Positions 63,799 through 64,000 of a stretch of DNA of 64,000 bases are shown here, one piece after another (within the stretch, counting starts at the first letter, position 1; the number at the start of each line of letters is the position of its first letter). The DNA lies in assembly GCF_000661955.1 (NCBI RefSeq), contig NZ_CP007597.1:2646984-2710983 (forward strand), read 5' to 3'. Source of the stretch: Stenotrophomonas rhizophila (GTDB lineage Bacteria; Pseudomonadota; Gammaproteobacteria; Xanthomonadales; Xanthomonadaceae). The position numbers and the translations under genes are program-made. The notes beneath the pieces were generated by a model, which saw only the letters and a program-made list of their open reading frames with translations, was not told where the DNA came from and ran no database searches.

Positions 63799-64000
63799 AT
63801 GCAGAACACGAATGACATGACCGTGCGCCTGCTGATCGTGGATGACAGCGGTGAAAACGCTGAAACCATCGTCAGCACGCTGCGCAACAGCGGCATCGCG
63901 GTGCGCCCGGCGCGCCCGCAGCACGCCGAGGAGCTGGCCCAGATCCTGGGCAGCCAGCCGATCGACCTGGTGCTGGCCGCGCCTGCGCAGAGCATTCCGC
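63799..64000 (+). CDS. Start of a protein with a degenerate receiver domain, cut by window edge
   Basis: The first 67 residues are visible: a REC-like domain with VRLLIVDDSGENAETIVSTLR and, where the phospho-accepting Asp should be, DLVLAAPAQ. GGGGAG precedes the ATG. Xanthomonas FimX-type GGDEF/EAL proteins begin with a similar receiver that lacks the Asp, so this may be such a protein; the output domain lies beyond the window. Confidence 0.72.
   Translation, partial: MQNTNDMTVRLLIVDDSGENAETIVSTLRNSGIAVRPARPQHAEELAQILGSQPIDLVLAAPAQSIP

Noticed and set aside
1..64000. Horizontally acquired island or prophage
   Set aside because: Composition and gene types are uniform; no integrase, transposase, phage gene or flanking repeat of an island is visible.

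Overview
The window is GC-rich chromosomal DNA of a gammaproteobacterium of the Xanthomonadaceae, most likely a Stenotrophomonas. Two things point there: protein sequences and gene neighbourhoods of Xanthomonas/Stenotrophomonas type, and many short palindromic intergenic repeats with a GTAG head (the SMAG repeats described in Stenotrophomonas maltophilia). I see no phage, insertion sequence, tRNA, rRNA or CRISPR array.

Layout. 1-6.0 kb (minus): ndk, rlmN, pilF, rodZ, yfgM, bamB and the start of der, a tightly packed housekeeping run. 6.2-10.8 kb (plus): a PsrA-like TetR regulator with a palindromic operator, then fadB-like and fadA-like fatty acid beta-oxidation genes. 10.9-19.2 kb (minus): cmk, rpsA, ihfB, lapA, lapB, a WecA-type sugar-phosphate transferase, a WbpM-like nucleotide-sugar dehydratase and galU, a translation and envelope polysaccharide block. 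19.4-24.4 kb (plus): rpmJ, a small secreted protein, agmatine deiminase (aguA), N-carbamoylputrescine amidase (aguB), a GNAT acetyltransferase and a TraB-family membrane protein. 25-32.8 kb (minus): an RND system with one adaptor and two different permeases (SmeIJK-like). 33-33.9 kb (plus): two small c-type cytochromes. 34.1-40.6 kb: uup, a LysR regulator divergent from a YeiH-type transporter, a small unknown gene, dbpA and apt.

40.9-56.4 kb is the most interesting region: a complete-looking quinate/shikimate to protocatechuate to beta-ketoadipate locus. It holds a PQQ quinate dehydrogenase (quiA), an IclR regulator of PcaR/PcaU type, and on the minus strand an exported beta-helix protein (candidate 3-dehydroshikimate dehydratase), an OprB-type porin, an exported type I dehydroquinase (quiB), pcaK, and pcaI-J-F-H-G-B-D-C. 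Four copies of one operator-like palindrome (TGCGATAATCGCA and close variants) lie in front of the three transcription units, which suggests a single regulon. Quinate or shikimate would enter through the porin, be turned into protocatechuate in the periplasm, be imported by PcaK, and be cleaved to succinyl-CoA and acetyl-CoA.

56.7-64 kb: selO, a glutathione S-transferase, a cold shock protein, a YaiI-family protein, an RluA-type pseudouridine synthase, a small unknown gene, yaeQ, a YhiN-family flavoprotein and the start of a gene with a degenerate receiver domain. Intergenic space is dominated by SMAG repeats, several in regular tandem arrays (periods 157, 71, about 54 and about 47 bp). In at least four genes the TAG stop codon is part of a SMAG GTAG head. 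A second, structurally different nested palindrome occurs twice between aguA and aguB.
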